A stretch of 64,000 nucleotides of DNA, from the NCBI GenBank assembly GCA_022511125.1, contig JAFLSD010000005.1:62001-126000 (forward strand). Direction: 5' to 3'. Position numbers and translations under genes: made by a program. Positions 1-8,223 of this stretch are shown piece after piece. This DNA comes from Paramuribaculum sp. (lineage in GTDB: Bacteria > Bacteroidota > Bacteroidia > Bacteroidales > Muribaculaceae). Below the pieces are notes generated by a model. The model did no database searches. It was not told the origin of the DNA and worked only from the letters and a program-made list of their open reading frames with translations. Positions within the stretch are counted from its first letter, which is position 1. Every line of letters begins with the position of its first letter.

Positions 1-1818
1 GCCACCCTCCTTCCGATATCCCCCGACTCTAAAGCAGAGCTTCTAAGTAAAAACAGTATCAAAGAGAGAGGATTCTGTCTGTTGACTCAACTCGCCAAAC
101 AGGAACAATTATTGGATATCAACCGAGAGATATCAGAAAAAACCCACCAAAATCTTTCTCAACAGCAAAGAAACGCTTTTCTCCATCAGCAAATGGAAAC
201 GATTCGTCAAGAATTGTTTGGCGATGATGATCCAGAATCAGATCTGAAAAAACTCAAGGAAAAAGCTGCTGCTTTGCCTTTGCCTGAAGATGTAAAAAAT
301 GTATTCGAACGAGAATGTGCCAAACTTGGCAGACTGGCACCGCAAAGTCCCGACTACTCCGTCCTGTTCTCCTATCTCCAATTGCTGACCGATCTGCCAT
401 GGGGCAAAGAAGACAAGCTCAACGAAAATATAACAGAAGCTGCAGAAATCCTCAACGGCGATCATTTCGGTCTTGAAAAAGTGAAAGAACGTATTCTCGA
501 GCAGATTGCCTTGTTGATAAATTCGCCTGAAGGCCGCTCGCCGATTATTTGTTTGGTTGGAGCACCGGGTGTCGGCAAAACATCTTTGGGACAATCCATA
601 GCAAATGCTTTGGGAAGAAAATATGTAAGAGTGGCTTTAGGTGGCTTGCATGACGAATCGGAAATTCGCGGACACAGAAGAACGTATATAGGCGCAATGC
701 CGGGACGAATAATCGATGCTTTGCGTAGAGCTCGGACAAAAAATCCTGTGCTCCTTCTTGATGAGATCGACAAGCTTAGCAATGATTTCCACGGAGATCC
801 ATCCGCCGCGCTTCTCGAAGTGTTGGATCCCGAGCAAAATCACCGTTTCCATGACAATTATGTAGATGTCGACTTCGATCTTTCCAAAGTCCTTTTCATT
901 GCTACGGCAAATAGTCTTACGAATGTGGCGTCGCCGTTAGTAGACCGAATGGAGGTTATCGATATTTCAGGGTATCTTCTTGAAGAAAAAGTAGAAATAG
1001 CGAAAAGGCATCTTCTTCCTAAACTGCTTAAAGAGGCGAATCTCACATCCGACGACTTATCAGTTTCCGATAGCGGACATATCAGACTTATCGAAACATA
1101 TACCTCCGAAAGCGGTGTGCGCCAGTTGGAAAAAAGGCTTGCTTCCATAGTCAGAAAGATTGTCCTTAAAAAGGTAAGCGGAAAGAAATGGAAAAATCCT
1201 TTGACAGAGGATGATTTATTCGACTTACTTGGAGCCGCTCCATATTTCAGAGATAAATATGCTGACACTGAATATGCTGGTGTAGTGACAGGTCTTGCTT
1301 GGACTGCGGCTGGCGGATGTATTCTTACTGTTGAAGCTTCCATTTCCCCGGGAAAGGGAGAAAAACTGACTCTTACGGGCAATTTGGGAGACGTCATGAA
1401 AGAATCTGCTACTATCGCACTGCAACATATTAAAACCAGGGGCGATTTTCTTGGGATTGATAAAACCAAATTTGAAGATTACACGCTTCATATACATGTC
1501 CCGGAAGGTGCTATCCCTAAAGATGGTCCATCGGCAGGCATAACTATGGCCACGGCAATCGCCTCGGTCTTCACCGGAAGAAAAGTAAAGCCGCGCATAG
1601 CTATGACCGGGGAATTGACTTTAAGAGGCAAAGTTCTTCCTATTGGCGGGGTGAAAGAAAAAATTCTTGCAGCGAAAAGAGCCGGAATTACCGATGTATT
1701 ACTTCCATCCGCCAACAAAAAAGATGTCGACGACATTCTTCCGAAATATATCGAAGACCTTAACATTATCTATGTCGACGATATACGTGATATACTTAAT
1801 TACAGTCTTGAATCTTGA
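1..1818 (+). CDS. lon: Lon ATP-dependent protease, 5' end outside window
   Basis: Lon is a cytoplasmic hexameric AAA+ serine protease that degrades misfolded and regulatory proteins. The frame is open from base 1, and the residues before the first in-frame TTG (82) already match the Lon helical region, so the gene starts upstream and the N-terminal substrate-binding domain is missing here. Visible are the Walker A motif GAPGVGKT at 559-582, Walker B LLLLDEID near 748-771, and the C-terminal protease domain with the catalytic Ser codon (motif DGPSAG) at 1531 and the catalytic Lys codon (GGVKEK) at 1654. Both members of the Ser-Lys dyad are intact. The gene ends 37 bases before purT with no terminator between, so read-through is likely. 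Identification is certain; only the true start is unknown. Confidence 0.97.
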   Translation, partial: ATLLPISPDSKAELLSKNSIKERGFCLLTQLAKQEQLLDINREISEKTHQNLSQQQRNAFLHQQMETIRQELFGDDDPESDLKKLKEKAAALPLPEDVKNVFERECAKLGRLAPQSPDYSVLFSYLQLLTDLPWGKEDKLNENITEAAEILNGDHFGLEKVKERILEQIALLINSPEGRSPIICLVGAPGVGKTSLGQSIANALGRKYVRVALGGLHDESEIRGHRRTYIGAMPGRIIDALRRARTKNPVLLLDEIDKLSNDFHGDPSAALLEVLDPEQNHRFHDNYVDVDFDLSKVLFIATANSLTNVASPLVDRMEVIDISGYLLEEKVEIAKRHLLPKLLKEANLTSDDLSVSDSGHIRLIETYTSESGVRQLEKRLASIVRKIVLKKVSGKKWKNPLTEDDLFDLLGAAPYFRDKYADTEYAGVVTGLAWTAAGGCILTVEASISPGKGEKLTLTGNLGDVMKESATIALQHIKTRGDFLGIDKTKFEDYTLHIHVPEGAIPKDGPSAGITMATAIASVFTGRKVKPRIAMTGELTLRGKVLPIGGVKEKILAAKRAGITDVLLPSANKKDVDDILPKYIEDLNIIYVDDIRDILNYSLES

Positions 1819-1855
1819 ATAAACGATCTTTTTAATATAACATAAATCAAACGTA

Positions 1856-3049
1856 ATGACAAAAATCGGTTCTGTGATGACGAAAGTTGGTCGGAAAGCG
1901 TTGCTTCTCGGCAGTGGTGAATTAGGTAAAGAAGTAGCAATCGAATTGCAACGCTATGGAATCGAAGTGATAGCATGCGATAAATATCCCGGGGCTCCAG
2001 CAATGCAGGTAGCTCATCGCTCCTATGTATTCAATATGCTTGATGCTGAAGAGCTTCGTCGAGTTATCACTCTCGAAAATCCCGACCATATTATACCGGA
2101 AGTAGAAGCCATAGCTACGACGGAACTTAAGAAATTAGAAGAAGAAGGCTATAACGTAACTCCGACAGCACGTGCAGCATGGCTTACTATGAACCGCGAA
2201 GGAATCCGTAGGTTGGCAGCTGAAGAGCTGGGACTTCCCACTTCTCCTTATCGCTTCGCTTCGACTTATGAGGAATTTGTAGCAGCTATAGAAGAAATCG
2301 GAATTCCTTGCGTAGTTAAACCTATCATGAGTTCATCGGGACATGGTCAGAGCACAGTAAAAAGCATCGATCAGATCGACTATGCGTGGAAGACAGCACA
2401 GGAAGGAGGCCGAGCCGGAGCCGGTAGAGTTATCGTGGAAGGATTCGTCAAATTCGATTATGAAATCACCCTTCTGACAGTTCGCAGCTGTTCCGGCACG
2501 GAATATTGTGAGCCGGTAGGACATATTCAGATCGATGGTGATTATCGTTATTCCTGGCAACCGCAGCCTATGACTGATGCTGCCATTAGTAAGGCGAAAG
2601 AAATTGCAAAAAAAATAACCGATGCTTTGGGAGGCTACGGCATTTTCGGAGTCGAGCTTTTCATTAAAGGCGACGATGTGATCTTCAGTGAAGTGTCACC
2701 TCGTCCTCACGACACAGGAATGGTTACGATGATATCCCAGGATCTCAGTGAATTTGGTCTCCATGCACGTGCACTCCTCGGTCTACCTGTTCCTGGAATA
2801 AGATTCTATGGTCCGTCTGCCTCTCGAGCAATTGTAGTTGAAGGTGACACCGATAAAATCGAAATGGATCATTTGGAAGAAGTTCTTGCAGAGCCCGGTA
2901 CTCAAATCCGCATTTTCGGCAAACCGGAAATCAAAGGCCACCGCAGAATGGGAGTTATTCTTGCAACTGCCGACAGTGTTGAAGAAGCTCGCGCAAAAGC
3001 CGACAGAGCTTACGAGAAATTAGTTGTCAACGTTCTTCCACGAAACTGA
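1856..3049 (+). CDS. purT: Formate-dependent phosphoribosylglycinamide formyltransferase
   Basis: PurT makes formyl-GAR from GAR, formate and ATP, the folate-independent route for the third step of purine synthesis. The 397-residue protein is about the usual PurT length (392 in E. coli). It has the N-terminal glycine-rich segment [17 protein letters not shown], the [10 protein letters not shown] stretch, an ATP-grasp domain in the middle ([12 protein letters not shown], then a long acidic strand region) and the [11 protein letters not shown] segment that carries metal and ATP ligands. The ATG at 1856 fits the family N-terminus; an ATG at 1877 is a less likely alternative. Its stop lies two bases before the next start codon, so the two genes are probably co-transcribed. 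Confidence 0.95.
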   Translation: MTKIGSVMTKVGRKALLLGSGELGKEVAIELQRYGIEVIACDKYPGAPAMQVAHRSYVFNMLDAEELRRVITLENPDHIIPEVEAIATTELKKLEEEGYNVTPTARAAWLTMNREGIRRLAAEELGLPTSPYRFASTYEEFVAAIEEIGIPCVVKPIMSSSGHGQSTVKSIDQIDYAWKTAQEGGRAGAGRVIVEGFVKFDYEITLLTVRSCSGTEYCEPVGHIQIDGDYRYSWQPQPMTDAAISKAKEIAKKITDALGGYGIFGVELFIKGDDVIFSEVSPRPHDTGMVTMISQDLSEFGLHARALLGLPVPGIRFYGPSASRAIVVEGDTDKIEMDHLEEVLAEPGTQIRIFGKPEIKGHRRMGVILATADSVEEARAKADRAYEKLVVNVLPRN

Positions 3050-3051
3050 CT

Positions 3052-3300
3052 ATGGTCTATAGATACGACACAAAAGGAACTTGCTCTAAAGCAATCGAAT
3101 TCGAAGTTGAAGACGGTATCATTCAGGATGTAAAGTTTCTTGGGGGTTGCAACGGCAATCTCCAAGGGATCGGCGCATTGGTTAGAGGAATGAAAGTAGA
3201 GGATGTCGCCGATCGACTCCGCGGTATCAACTGCGGTATGAAAGGCACATCTTGTCCCGACCAACTTGCCCGCGCATTAGAACAATCCTTCTCCAAATAA
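3052..3300 (+). CDS. TSCPD domain protein (TIGR03905-like)
   Basis: A small protein of 82 residues consisting of one TSCPD domain. It carries the name-giving motif TSCPDQLA near its C-terminus and four cysteines (in GTCSK, GGCNG, GINCG and TSCPD) spaced as in the stand-alone TIGR03905 family. TSCPD domains also occur at the C-terminus of some class II ribonucleotide reductases, where they are proposed to bind metal or nucleic acid; the role of the stand-alone form is not known. It lies two bases after purT and is followed by a strong intrinsic terminator, so it closes the lon-purT transcription unit. Function beyond the family name is not inferable. Confidence 0.85.
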   Translation: MVYRYDTKGTCSKAIEFEVEDGIIQDVKFLGGCNGNLQGIGALVRGMKVEDVADRLRGINCGMKGTSCPDQLARALEQSFSK

Positions 3301-3330
3301 TCTTTTTAATTGTTATCGATATGTGAATAA

Positions 3331-3365
3331 AAAAATCTCAGGCAGACCTTGCCTGAGATTTTTTC
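3331..3365 (+). terminator. Rho-independent terminator after the TSCPD gene
   Basis: A perfect inverted repeat pairs 3331-3344 with 3350-3363 around a five-base loop (GACCT), with a GC-rich core (CTCAGGCA) flanked by A and T runs. The symmetric A/T flanks would let it work on both strands, but the only gene ending here is on the plus strand. Confidence 0.93.
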
Positions 3366-3466
3366 TATATTGTGATGTATAAGTATGGGCATAAAGAAAC
3401 GGAGAAAAATAATCATCTACTTTAAAACATAGACCTTAAATTTTTCTTAATCCTTTCATAAATGGT

Positions 3467-3498
3467 TTTGTCCATTAATTGCTTTTTCAATATATTTG
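3467..3498 (+). promoter_or_regulatory. Bacteroidota-type promoter for the secreted protein at 3560
   Basis: TTTG at 3467-3470, a 20-base spacer and TATATTTG at 3491-3498 match the -33/-7 consensus of the Bacteroidota primary sigma factor. Transcription would start near 3504, giving a leader of about 55 bases. Confidence 0.75.
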
Positions 3499-3559
3499 TA
3501 GCTTACAACCCGTTGACGAATGTCATATAAACAAAGTGACCAATTGGAAATATAATTAA

Positions 3560-4141
3560 ATGCAATATCTTATGAGAAAATTTCACCTACTTATTATCAT
3601 CATTGCTACTCTGTTTTCAGTAGCAAGCTTTGACGTTTATGCACAAAAAACATTTAAATTCAACACTCTCAGCACCGATGTCTATAAAAACGGGAAATTG
3701 ATAGAACAACCTTCTGCCCGTCAACTGGAGATCGATTTTAACCCAAGAATAGGCAACCAACCTCCTTTGATAAAATTCTCCGTTCAAAACGCCTCAAACC
3801 CCAGCCGTCCTTATGAACTGGTTTGGTTTAAGCAAAATGTATCCCATTATCATTTTCATTACTTTACTCGTGGAGAGGTTAGCCAGTATGATTGCGCATG
3901 GAGATATATCACTCTATATTCCAGCGAGTTTGATAATTGCGTAAGAATCCTTGAACCCATGAAGAAAAATATACCGGGACTCGTCTTAATCACATCGAAA
4001 ACCACTCAAAACGGCAATCAAATTTTTTGTTGGGTGTCCTACGACGAAATTGTACGCATCATGAGAGATGTCTGTCGTGAGGTTCAAAGGCTGAATTTAA
4101 AACGCACAAAAGACTCGATGTATATTGATATCGACTGGTAA
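3560..4141 (+). CDS. Secreted protein of unknown function
   Basis: I do not recognise a family. The 193-residue protein begins with a clear export signal: a basic start (MRKFH after residue 4), a hydrophobic core rich in Ile, Leu and Ala, and a probable cleavage site after VYA near residue 28. The mature part is about 165 residues, with many aromatic residues, four cysteines and no further membrane segment, so it should be periplasmic or surface-exposed. ATG 3560 and ATG 3572 both keep the signal peptide; the first is kept by default. It has its own promoter at 3467-3498. It is convergent with a secreted caspase-fold protease; a functional link is only a guess. Confidence 0.75.
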   Translation: MQYLMRKFHLLIIIIATLFSVASFDVYAQKTFKFNTLSTDVYKNGKLIEQPSARQLEIDFNPRIGNQPPLIKFSVQNASNPSRPYELVWFKQNVSHYHFHYFTRGEVSQYDCAWRYITLYSSEFDNCVRILEPMKKNIPGLVLITSKTTQNGNQIFCWVSYDEIVRIMRDVCREVQRLNLKRTKDSMYIDIDW

Positions 4142-4273
4142 AAAACGATTGACCGTAACAGTGGTTATAGTTAGAACAGATAAACAAGTTCCCATGCGAG
4201 ATCAATGATTTTGGGTTCAACAATATATTAACACTCATTTAAATATTATTGTCCGCTAAAAATTTTTGAAGCG

Positions 4274-4315
4274 GGAAAAAAATTAGGACTGATTCCATTT
4301 GCAGGATTCAGTCCT
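4274..4315 (-). terminator. Intrinsic terminator for the protease gene and candidate RNA
   Basis: AGGACTGA (4285-4292) pairs with TCAGTCCT (4308-4315). A further three pairs follow after one A-A mismatch, enclosing a seven-base loop. On the minus strand the stem is followed by AATTTTTTT, a good U-tract; on the plus strand the T content is weaker, but bidirectional use is possible. Confidence 0.75.
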
Positions 4316-4406
4316 TTGGTTTAGTTTGTATTTAAAATATAAAATTAAAACTGAGGGTAAAATAATAATTGAATTTATATCATTAATTCAAAAGTTTATT
4401 TTCTAG
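4275..4406 (-). ncRNA. Candidate small RNA of about 130 nt
   Basis: A minus-strand promoter (4412-4444) points into the gap and an intrinsic terminator lies about 90 bases downstream (stem 4285-4315, U-run 4274-4282). Together they would give a transcript from about 4406 to about 4275. The interval has no open reading frame: the first ATG is followed two codons later by a stop. The promoter lies just downstream of the stop codon of the protease gene on the same strand, so the RNA could also arise as the 3' end of that mRNA. There is no resemblance to tmRNA, 6S, SRP or RNase P RNA that I can see. This is an inference from signals alone. Confidence 0.45.
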
Positions 4407-4411
4407 TAATG

Positions 4412-4444
4412 CAAAGGTATACTTTTTCTAAATAAATATGCAAA
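4412..4444 (-). promoter_or_regulatory. Orphan promoter pointing into the intergenic gap
   Basis: Read on the minus strand: TTTG (complement of 4441-4444), a 21-base spacer and TACCTTTG (complement of 4412-4419). Both boxes match the Bacteroidota consensus. No coding start follows on this strand before the terminator at 4285-4315. Confidence 0.6.
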
Positions 4445-4455
4445 CTGCATGTCTA

Positions 4456-5268
4456 TCATTTTTTAATGCCGACTGCTGCAGGATATACCCTATTTACATA
4501 ATGGGGCGTTTGATGAACTATATTTCCGTATGCAGGATCGGCGGGATGAATATCTCTTTTAGATGTGTTTTCCTTTATTTTAGCCAGAACATCTGCCCAT
4601 GTAGGATTTATTTCTTTATATCCTACAGATTTCAAAGCCTCGATAGCTTCTTCCATGAAAACAGCTCCCCATGACAGTTGACCCGGGACACTGCTTGTCA
4701 TGACCACCTGTCCCCTATTATCACAAAACAATTTCCTGTATGCTTCGCGATCGACCACACTCGTTTTCGGACGATTATAATGAGGTTTAACAGACACGAA
4801 CTCCTGTTCTCGGTTGCAACAGTTGGTAAAAGCCACAAGCAATCGAGGACGTTTCATTGAAAGTTGATTGACAAGGTATTGTACTGGGACATAATTAGAT
4901 TCGAGATTTGTGCCGAGACACATCTGCGGGAATGGATCTTTCCGGTCATTCTTTGCTCTCGAACCATGCCCAAGATACACGAACATCACAATATCGTCAG
5001 AAGCAGGATTAAATTTTGAAAGAAATGAATACAACCGTTTCTTGCTGCAATACTGGCCATAATAATCATAAATCAACAGTTTATGGCCTATGCTGTTGGC
5101 TATTTCCGTAACCTGTTGTTTCATATCTTGTCGAGCGCCGTTCATGTGCTCCCCTATTTTCTCGTCGTTCGTATCACTGAAAATAATAGCATGCATAGTC
5201 TGAGCTTGAGAGCAGAATGAGCTTATTATTACAACCAGAAATATCAACAGCCTATTACTTATCGCCAT
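4456..5268 (-). CDS. Secreted caspase-fold (peptidase C14-like) protein
   Basis: The 270-residue protein has an N-terminal signal peptide (hydrophobic residues 7-18, cleavage near SQAQ at 20-23) and then a caspase-like alpha/beta fold. The probable catalytic His is H101 in YLGHGS. The probable nucleophile is C150 or C151 in FTNCCNRE, where related proteins often have DCCN. Such clan CD proteases cleave after Arg, Lys or Asp in secreted or stress-related roles. No second domain is present, so it is a minimal one-domain secreted form. The gene has a minus-strand promoter candidate upstream and ends at a shared terminator. The fold call is fairly firm; substrate and activity are unknown. Confidence 0.8.
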   Translation of the reverse strand: MAISNRLLIFLVVIISSFCSQAQTMHAIIFSDTNDEKIGEHMNGARQDMKQQVTEIANSIGHKLLIYDYYGQYCSKKRLYSFLSKFNPASDDIVMFVYLGHGSRAKNDRKDPFPQMCLGTNLESNYVPVQYLVNQLSMKRPRLLVAFTNCCNREQEFVSVKPHYNRPKTSVVDREAYRKLFCDNRGQVVMTSSVPGQLSWGAVFMEEAIEALKSVGYKEINPTWADVLAKIKENTSKRDIHPADPAYGNIVHQTPHYVNRVYPAAVGIKK

Positions 5269-5303
5269 AATTCTACCTTTTTACGTCGTAAACAAATTTT
5301 TTT

Positions 5304-5338
5304 CAAAGTTAAAAAAATAACTTGACAACGAATCCAAA
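5304..5338 (-). promoter_or_regulatory. Probable promoter of the caspase-like gene
   Basis: The complement of 5304-5311 reads TAACTTTG, a full -7 box, and the complement of 5335-5338 reads TTTG. The spacer of 23 bases is longer than at the other promoters in this window, so the -33 assignment is tentative. Confidence 0.5.
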
Positions 5339-5373
5339 ATGCCATGGAATATGTTTTCGCATCAGAAGAAAGG

Positions 5374-5405
5374 GTTGATTTTTCAGAGATTTTTTCGTAA
5401 TTTTG
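5374..5405 (+). promoter_or_regulatory. uvrA promoter
   Basis: GTTG at 5374-5377, a 20-base spacer and TAATTTTG at 5398-5405. The uvrA ATG lies at 5412, only six bases after the -7 box, so the transcript should be leaderless or nearly so. Confidence 0.7.
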
Positions 5406-5411
5406 TAGATT

Positions 5412-8222
5412 ATGGAAAACAGAAAAGTGATTAAGGACACACATAATATAATAGCCAAGGGAATAAGGGTAAACAACCTGAAGAACATTGATGTTGAGAT
5501 ACCTCGAAATAAAATAACGGTAATAACCGGACTTTCGGGCTCAGGGAAATCATCTCTTGCATTCGATACGATTTATGCTGAAGGACAGAGACGTTACGTC
5601 GAGTCTCTATCTGCATACGCACGTCAATTTATAGGCCGAATGGCTAAACCGGAAGCCGATATGATCAAAGGTTTACCCCCTGCTATCGCTATTGAACAAA
5701 AAGTAACGACAAGAAATCCCAGAAGTACAGTAGGTACAACTACCGAGATTTATGATTACCTGCGATTGCTATACGGACGTATTGGCAGAACCATTGATCC
5801 CTTGACCGGTGAGGAGGTAAAAAAACATTCTGCCAATGATGTCGTGGATTTCATTCTGTCTAAACCTGAAAATACCAAAATTGCCATTTCCGTACCGATC
5901 TCAGTACCGGAAGAACGACATTTTATAACTCAGTTAGATATTCATCTTAAAGGAGGATATACGCGTTTACTGGACTCCAACGGCAGTTTTAAAGATATTC
6001 AGGATTTAATCAGCGCAGAAATTGCTGACGCAGATTCGAGCAAATACGAACTTCTGATAGACCGATTGGCAGTTTCTTATGATCCGGATGAAAAAAGCAG
6101 ATTATATGACTCTATTGAAACTGCATTTTTCGAAGGACATGACTTTCTAAATGTTAGTATTTATTCCGATTCGGGAGTCGAGAGGCATTCGTTTTCTAAG
6201 AAATTTGAAGCATCCGGCAGAACGTTTCCCGAGCCAACCGAACAGATGTTCAATTTTAACAATCCTTATGGTGCATGTCCCCGTTGCGAAGGGTTCGGCA
6301 AGATACTTGGAATAGATGAGCGGTTGGTCATACCTGATCCTTCACTGTCGATTTTTGATGATGCTGTAGCATGCTGGAAAGGACCTAAGATGAGCGAATG
6401 GAAAAATCAATTTATAAGAGCCGCGTCGAAACACGATTTTCCAATCCATCGCCCTTACATGGAACTGTCTGAAGAGCAGAAAAAAATGTTATGGAACGGC
6501 ATAGATGATTTTTCCGGCATCGATGGCTTTTTCAAAATGGTTGAAAGAAACTTCGATAAAATCCAATATCGGGTAATGGCTGCGAGATATCGGGGCAAAA
6601 CTGTTTGTCCAGACTGCAAAGGATCGCGTCTGCGTCAAGATGCTGCGCATGTATATGTCGGGGGAAAAAGAATCTCGGAACTTGTAAAAATGCAGGTTAA
6701 TGATCTGATATTATTTTTCGACAACATCACTTTGAATGATCGGGACTTTGAAATAGCAGAACGTATCCTGACCGAAATTAAAAGCCGGCTTAAATTTTTG
6801 TCTGATGTTGGTTTGGAGTATCTAACTCTTGACCGAGCCTCTAACACTTTATCCGGAGGTGAAAGTCAGAGGATAAATCTTGCCACTCAATTAGGAAGTT
6901 GTTTAATGGGTTCGCTATACATTCTCGACGAACCAAGTATCGGTCTACATTCAAGAGATACCGACCGACTTATTTCCGTACTTAAAACTCTTAGAGATTT
7001 AGGCAACACGGTTGTCATTGTCGAACACGATGAAGATATAATGAAAGAAGCCGATTGGCTGATAGATGTAGGACCTGACGCGGGCAGTAACGGAGGCAGA
7101 ATTGTTTGTTACGGTTCTCCACAGTCTTTACCCAAGTCGTCTGAAAGTTATACTACAAGATATTTGAATGGCGAACTGAAAATCCCTGTGCCAAAAACGA
7201 GAAGAAAATGGAGGGATTATATAAAAATAACGGGAGGTCAAGAAAATAATCTCAAAAATATAGAAGTAAAATTCCCTTTAGGTGTAATGACCGCAGTAAG
7301 TGGTGTAAGTGGGTCGGGAAAATCAACCCTCGTAAGAGATATCCTTTATAGGTCTTTGGCACGCCATCTTGGAGAGTCTGTCGATGCTCCCGGAAAACAT
7401 AAAGGAATCAGCGGTGATATTTCACGCATCCATGCTGTGGAGTTTGTAGACCAGAATCCGATAGGCCGCTCTACTCGAAGTAATCCGGCAACATATCTAA
7501 AAGCCTATGATGAAATAAGAAAACTTTTCTCCGAGCAACACAACGCCAAACAAATGGGATTTGGCCCTGGTTATTTCTCCTTCAACGCCGAAGGAGGAAG
7601 ATGTGAAGAATGTAAGGGTGAGGGTAAAATCACTATCGAAATGCAATTTATGGCCGACATTACTGTTACCTGCGAGGAATGTCACGGCCAGCGATTTAAA
7701 AAGGATGTTCTTGATGTAAGATATAGAGATAAAAACATCACTGATGTCTTAGATATGACAGTGGACGAAGCGATTGATTTTTTTTCTGAATCATCAGGTC
7801 TGACCGAGAAGAAGATAGTGAGGCGTCTTCAGCCGTTGAAAGATGTAGGACTCGGATACATAAAGTTAGGTCAAAGCTCGTCTACATTGTCTGGCGGTGA
7901 GAATCAAAGAGTAAAACTTGCATATTATTTGGGAATGGATAAAAATAGTCCTACTATGTTTATTTTTGACGAACCTACTACCGGACTTCATTTTCATGAC
8001 ATCAGAACTCTTTTGGATTCCTTCAACCGCCTCATCGAAGCCGGCCATTCTATAGTAATCATAGAGCATAATCTTGATGTAATCAAATGTGCCGATCATG
8101 TGATAGATATCGGCCCCGAAGGTGGTGAAAAAGGGGGCTATGTCGTTGCTACGGGAACGCCCGAAGAAATCGCCGCGTGCGAAGAATCATATACCGGGAA
8201 ATATCTACGAGCTAAGTTATAG
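5412..8222 (+). CDS. uvrA: UvrABC excinuclease subunit A
   Basis: UvrA is the damage-sensing ABC ATPase of nucleotide excision repair; it loads UvrB on DNA. The 936-residue protein has two ABC modules: Walker A motifs GLSGSGKSS (about residue 39) and GVSGSGKST (about residue 631), signatures LSGGESQR and LSGGENQR, and Walker B motifs ILDEPSIG and IFDEPTTG. The C-terminal zinc finger is complete (CEEC...CEEC). In the first zinc module the downstream CPRC after FNFNNPYGA is present, but the position of the upstream CxxC carries KFEASGRTF instead. The start is fixed by the promoter six bases upstream. Paralogues are common in Bacteroidota; I cannot say whether this is the main copy. Confidence 0.95.
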   Translation: MENRKVIKDTHNIIAKGIRVNNLKNIDVEIPRNKITVITGLSGSGKSSLAFDTIYAEGQRRYVESLSAYARQFIGRMAKPEADMIKGLPPAIAIEQKVTTRNPRSTVGTTTEIYDYLRLLYGRIGRTIDPLTGEEVKKHSANDVVDFILSKPENTKIAISVPISVPEERHFITQLDIHLKGGYTRLLDSNGSFKDIQDLISAEIADADSSKYELLIDRLAVSYDPDEKSRLYDSIETAFFEGHDFLNVSIYSDSGVERHSFSKKFEASGRTFPEPTEQMFNFNNPYGACPRCEGFGKILGIDERLVIPDPSLSIFDDAVACWKGPKMSEWKNQFIRAASKHDFPIHRPYMELSEEQKKMLWNGIDDFSGIDGFFKMVERNFDKIQYRVMAARYRGKTVCPDCKGSRLRQDAAHVYVGGKRISELVKMQVNDLILFFDNITLNDRDFEIAERILTEIKSRLKFLSDVGLEYLTLDRASNTLSGGESQRINLATQLGSCLMGSLYILDEPSIGLHSRDTDRLISVLKTLRDLGNTVVIVEHDEDIMKEADWLIDVGPDAGSNGGRIVCYGSPQSLPKSSESYTTRYLNGELKIPVPKTRRKWRDYIKITGGQENNLKNIEVKFPLGVMTAVSGVSGSGKSTLVRDILYRSLARHLGESVDAPGKHKGISGDISRIHAVEFVDQNPIGRSTRSNPATYLKAYDEIRKLFSEQHNAKQMGFGPGYFSFNAEGGRCEECKGEGKITIEMQFMADITVTCEECHGQRFKKDVLDVRYRDKNITDVLDMTVDEAIDFFSESSGLTEKKIVRRLQPLKDVGLGYIKLGQSSSTLSGGENQRVKLAYYLGMDKNSPTMFIFDEPTTGLHFHDIRTLLDSFNRLIEAGHSIVIIEHNLDVIKCADHVIDIGPEGGEKGGYVVATGTPEEIAACEESYTGKYLRAKL

Positions 8223-8223
8223 G

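Larger units (their letters stand above)
4142..4455. other. 314-base gene-free region with a candidate RNA gene
   Basis: AT-rich spacer between two convergent genes. No reading frame of interest is present on either strand. It contains a hairpin at 4285-4315 and, upstream of it on the minus strand, a complete promoter at 4412-4444. These are listed separately. I see nothing else between 4142 and 4270. Confidence 0.8.

Noticed and set aside
858-1469. A 203-codon open frame on the minus strand inside lon
   Set aside because: It lies fully opposite conserved Lon coding sequence, has no promoter box and its translation resembles no family; it is a shadow of the real gene.
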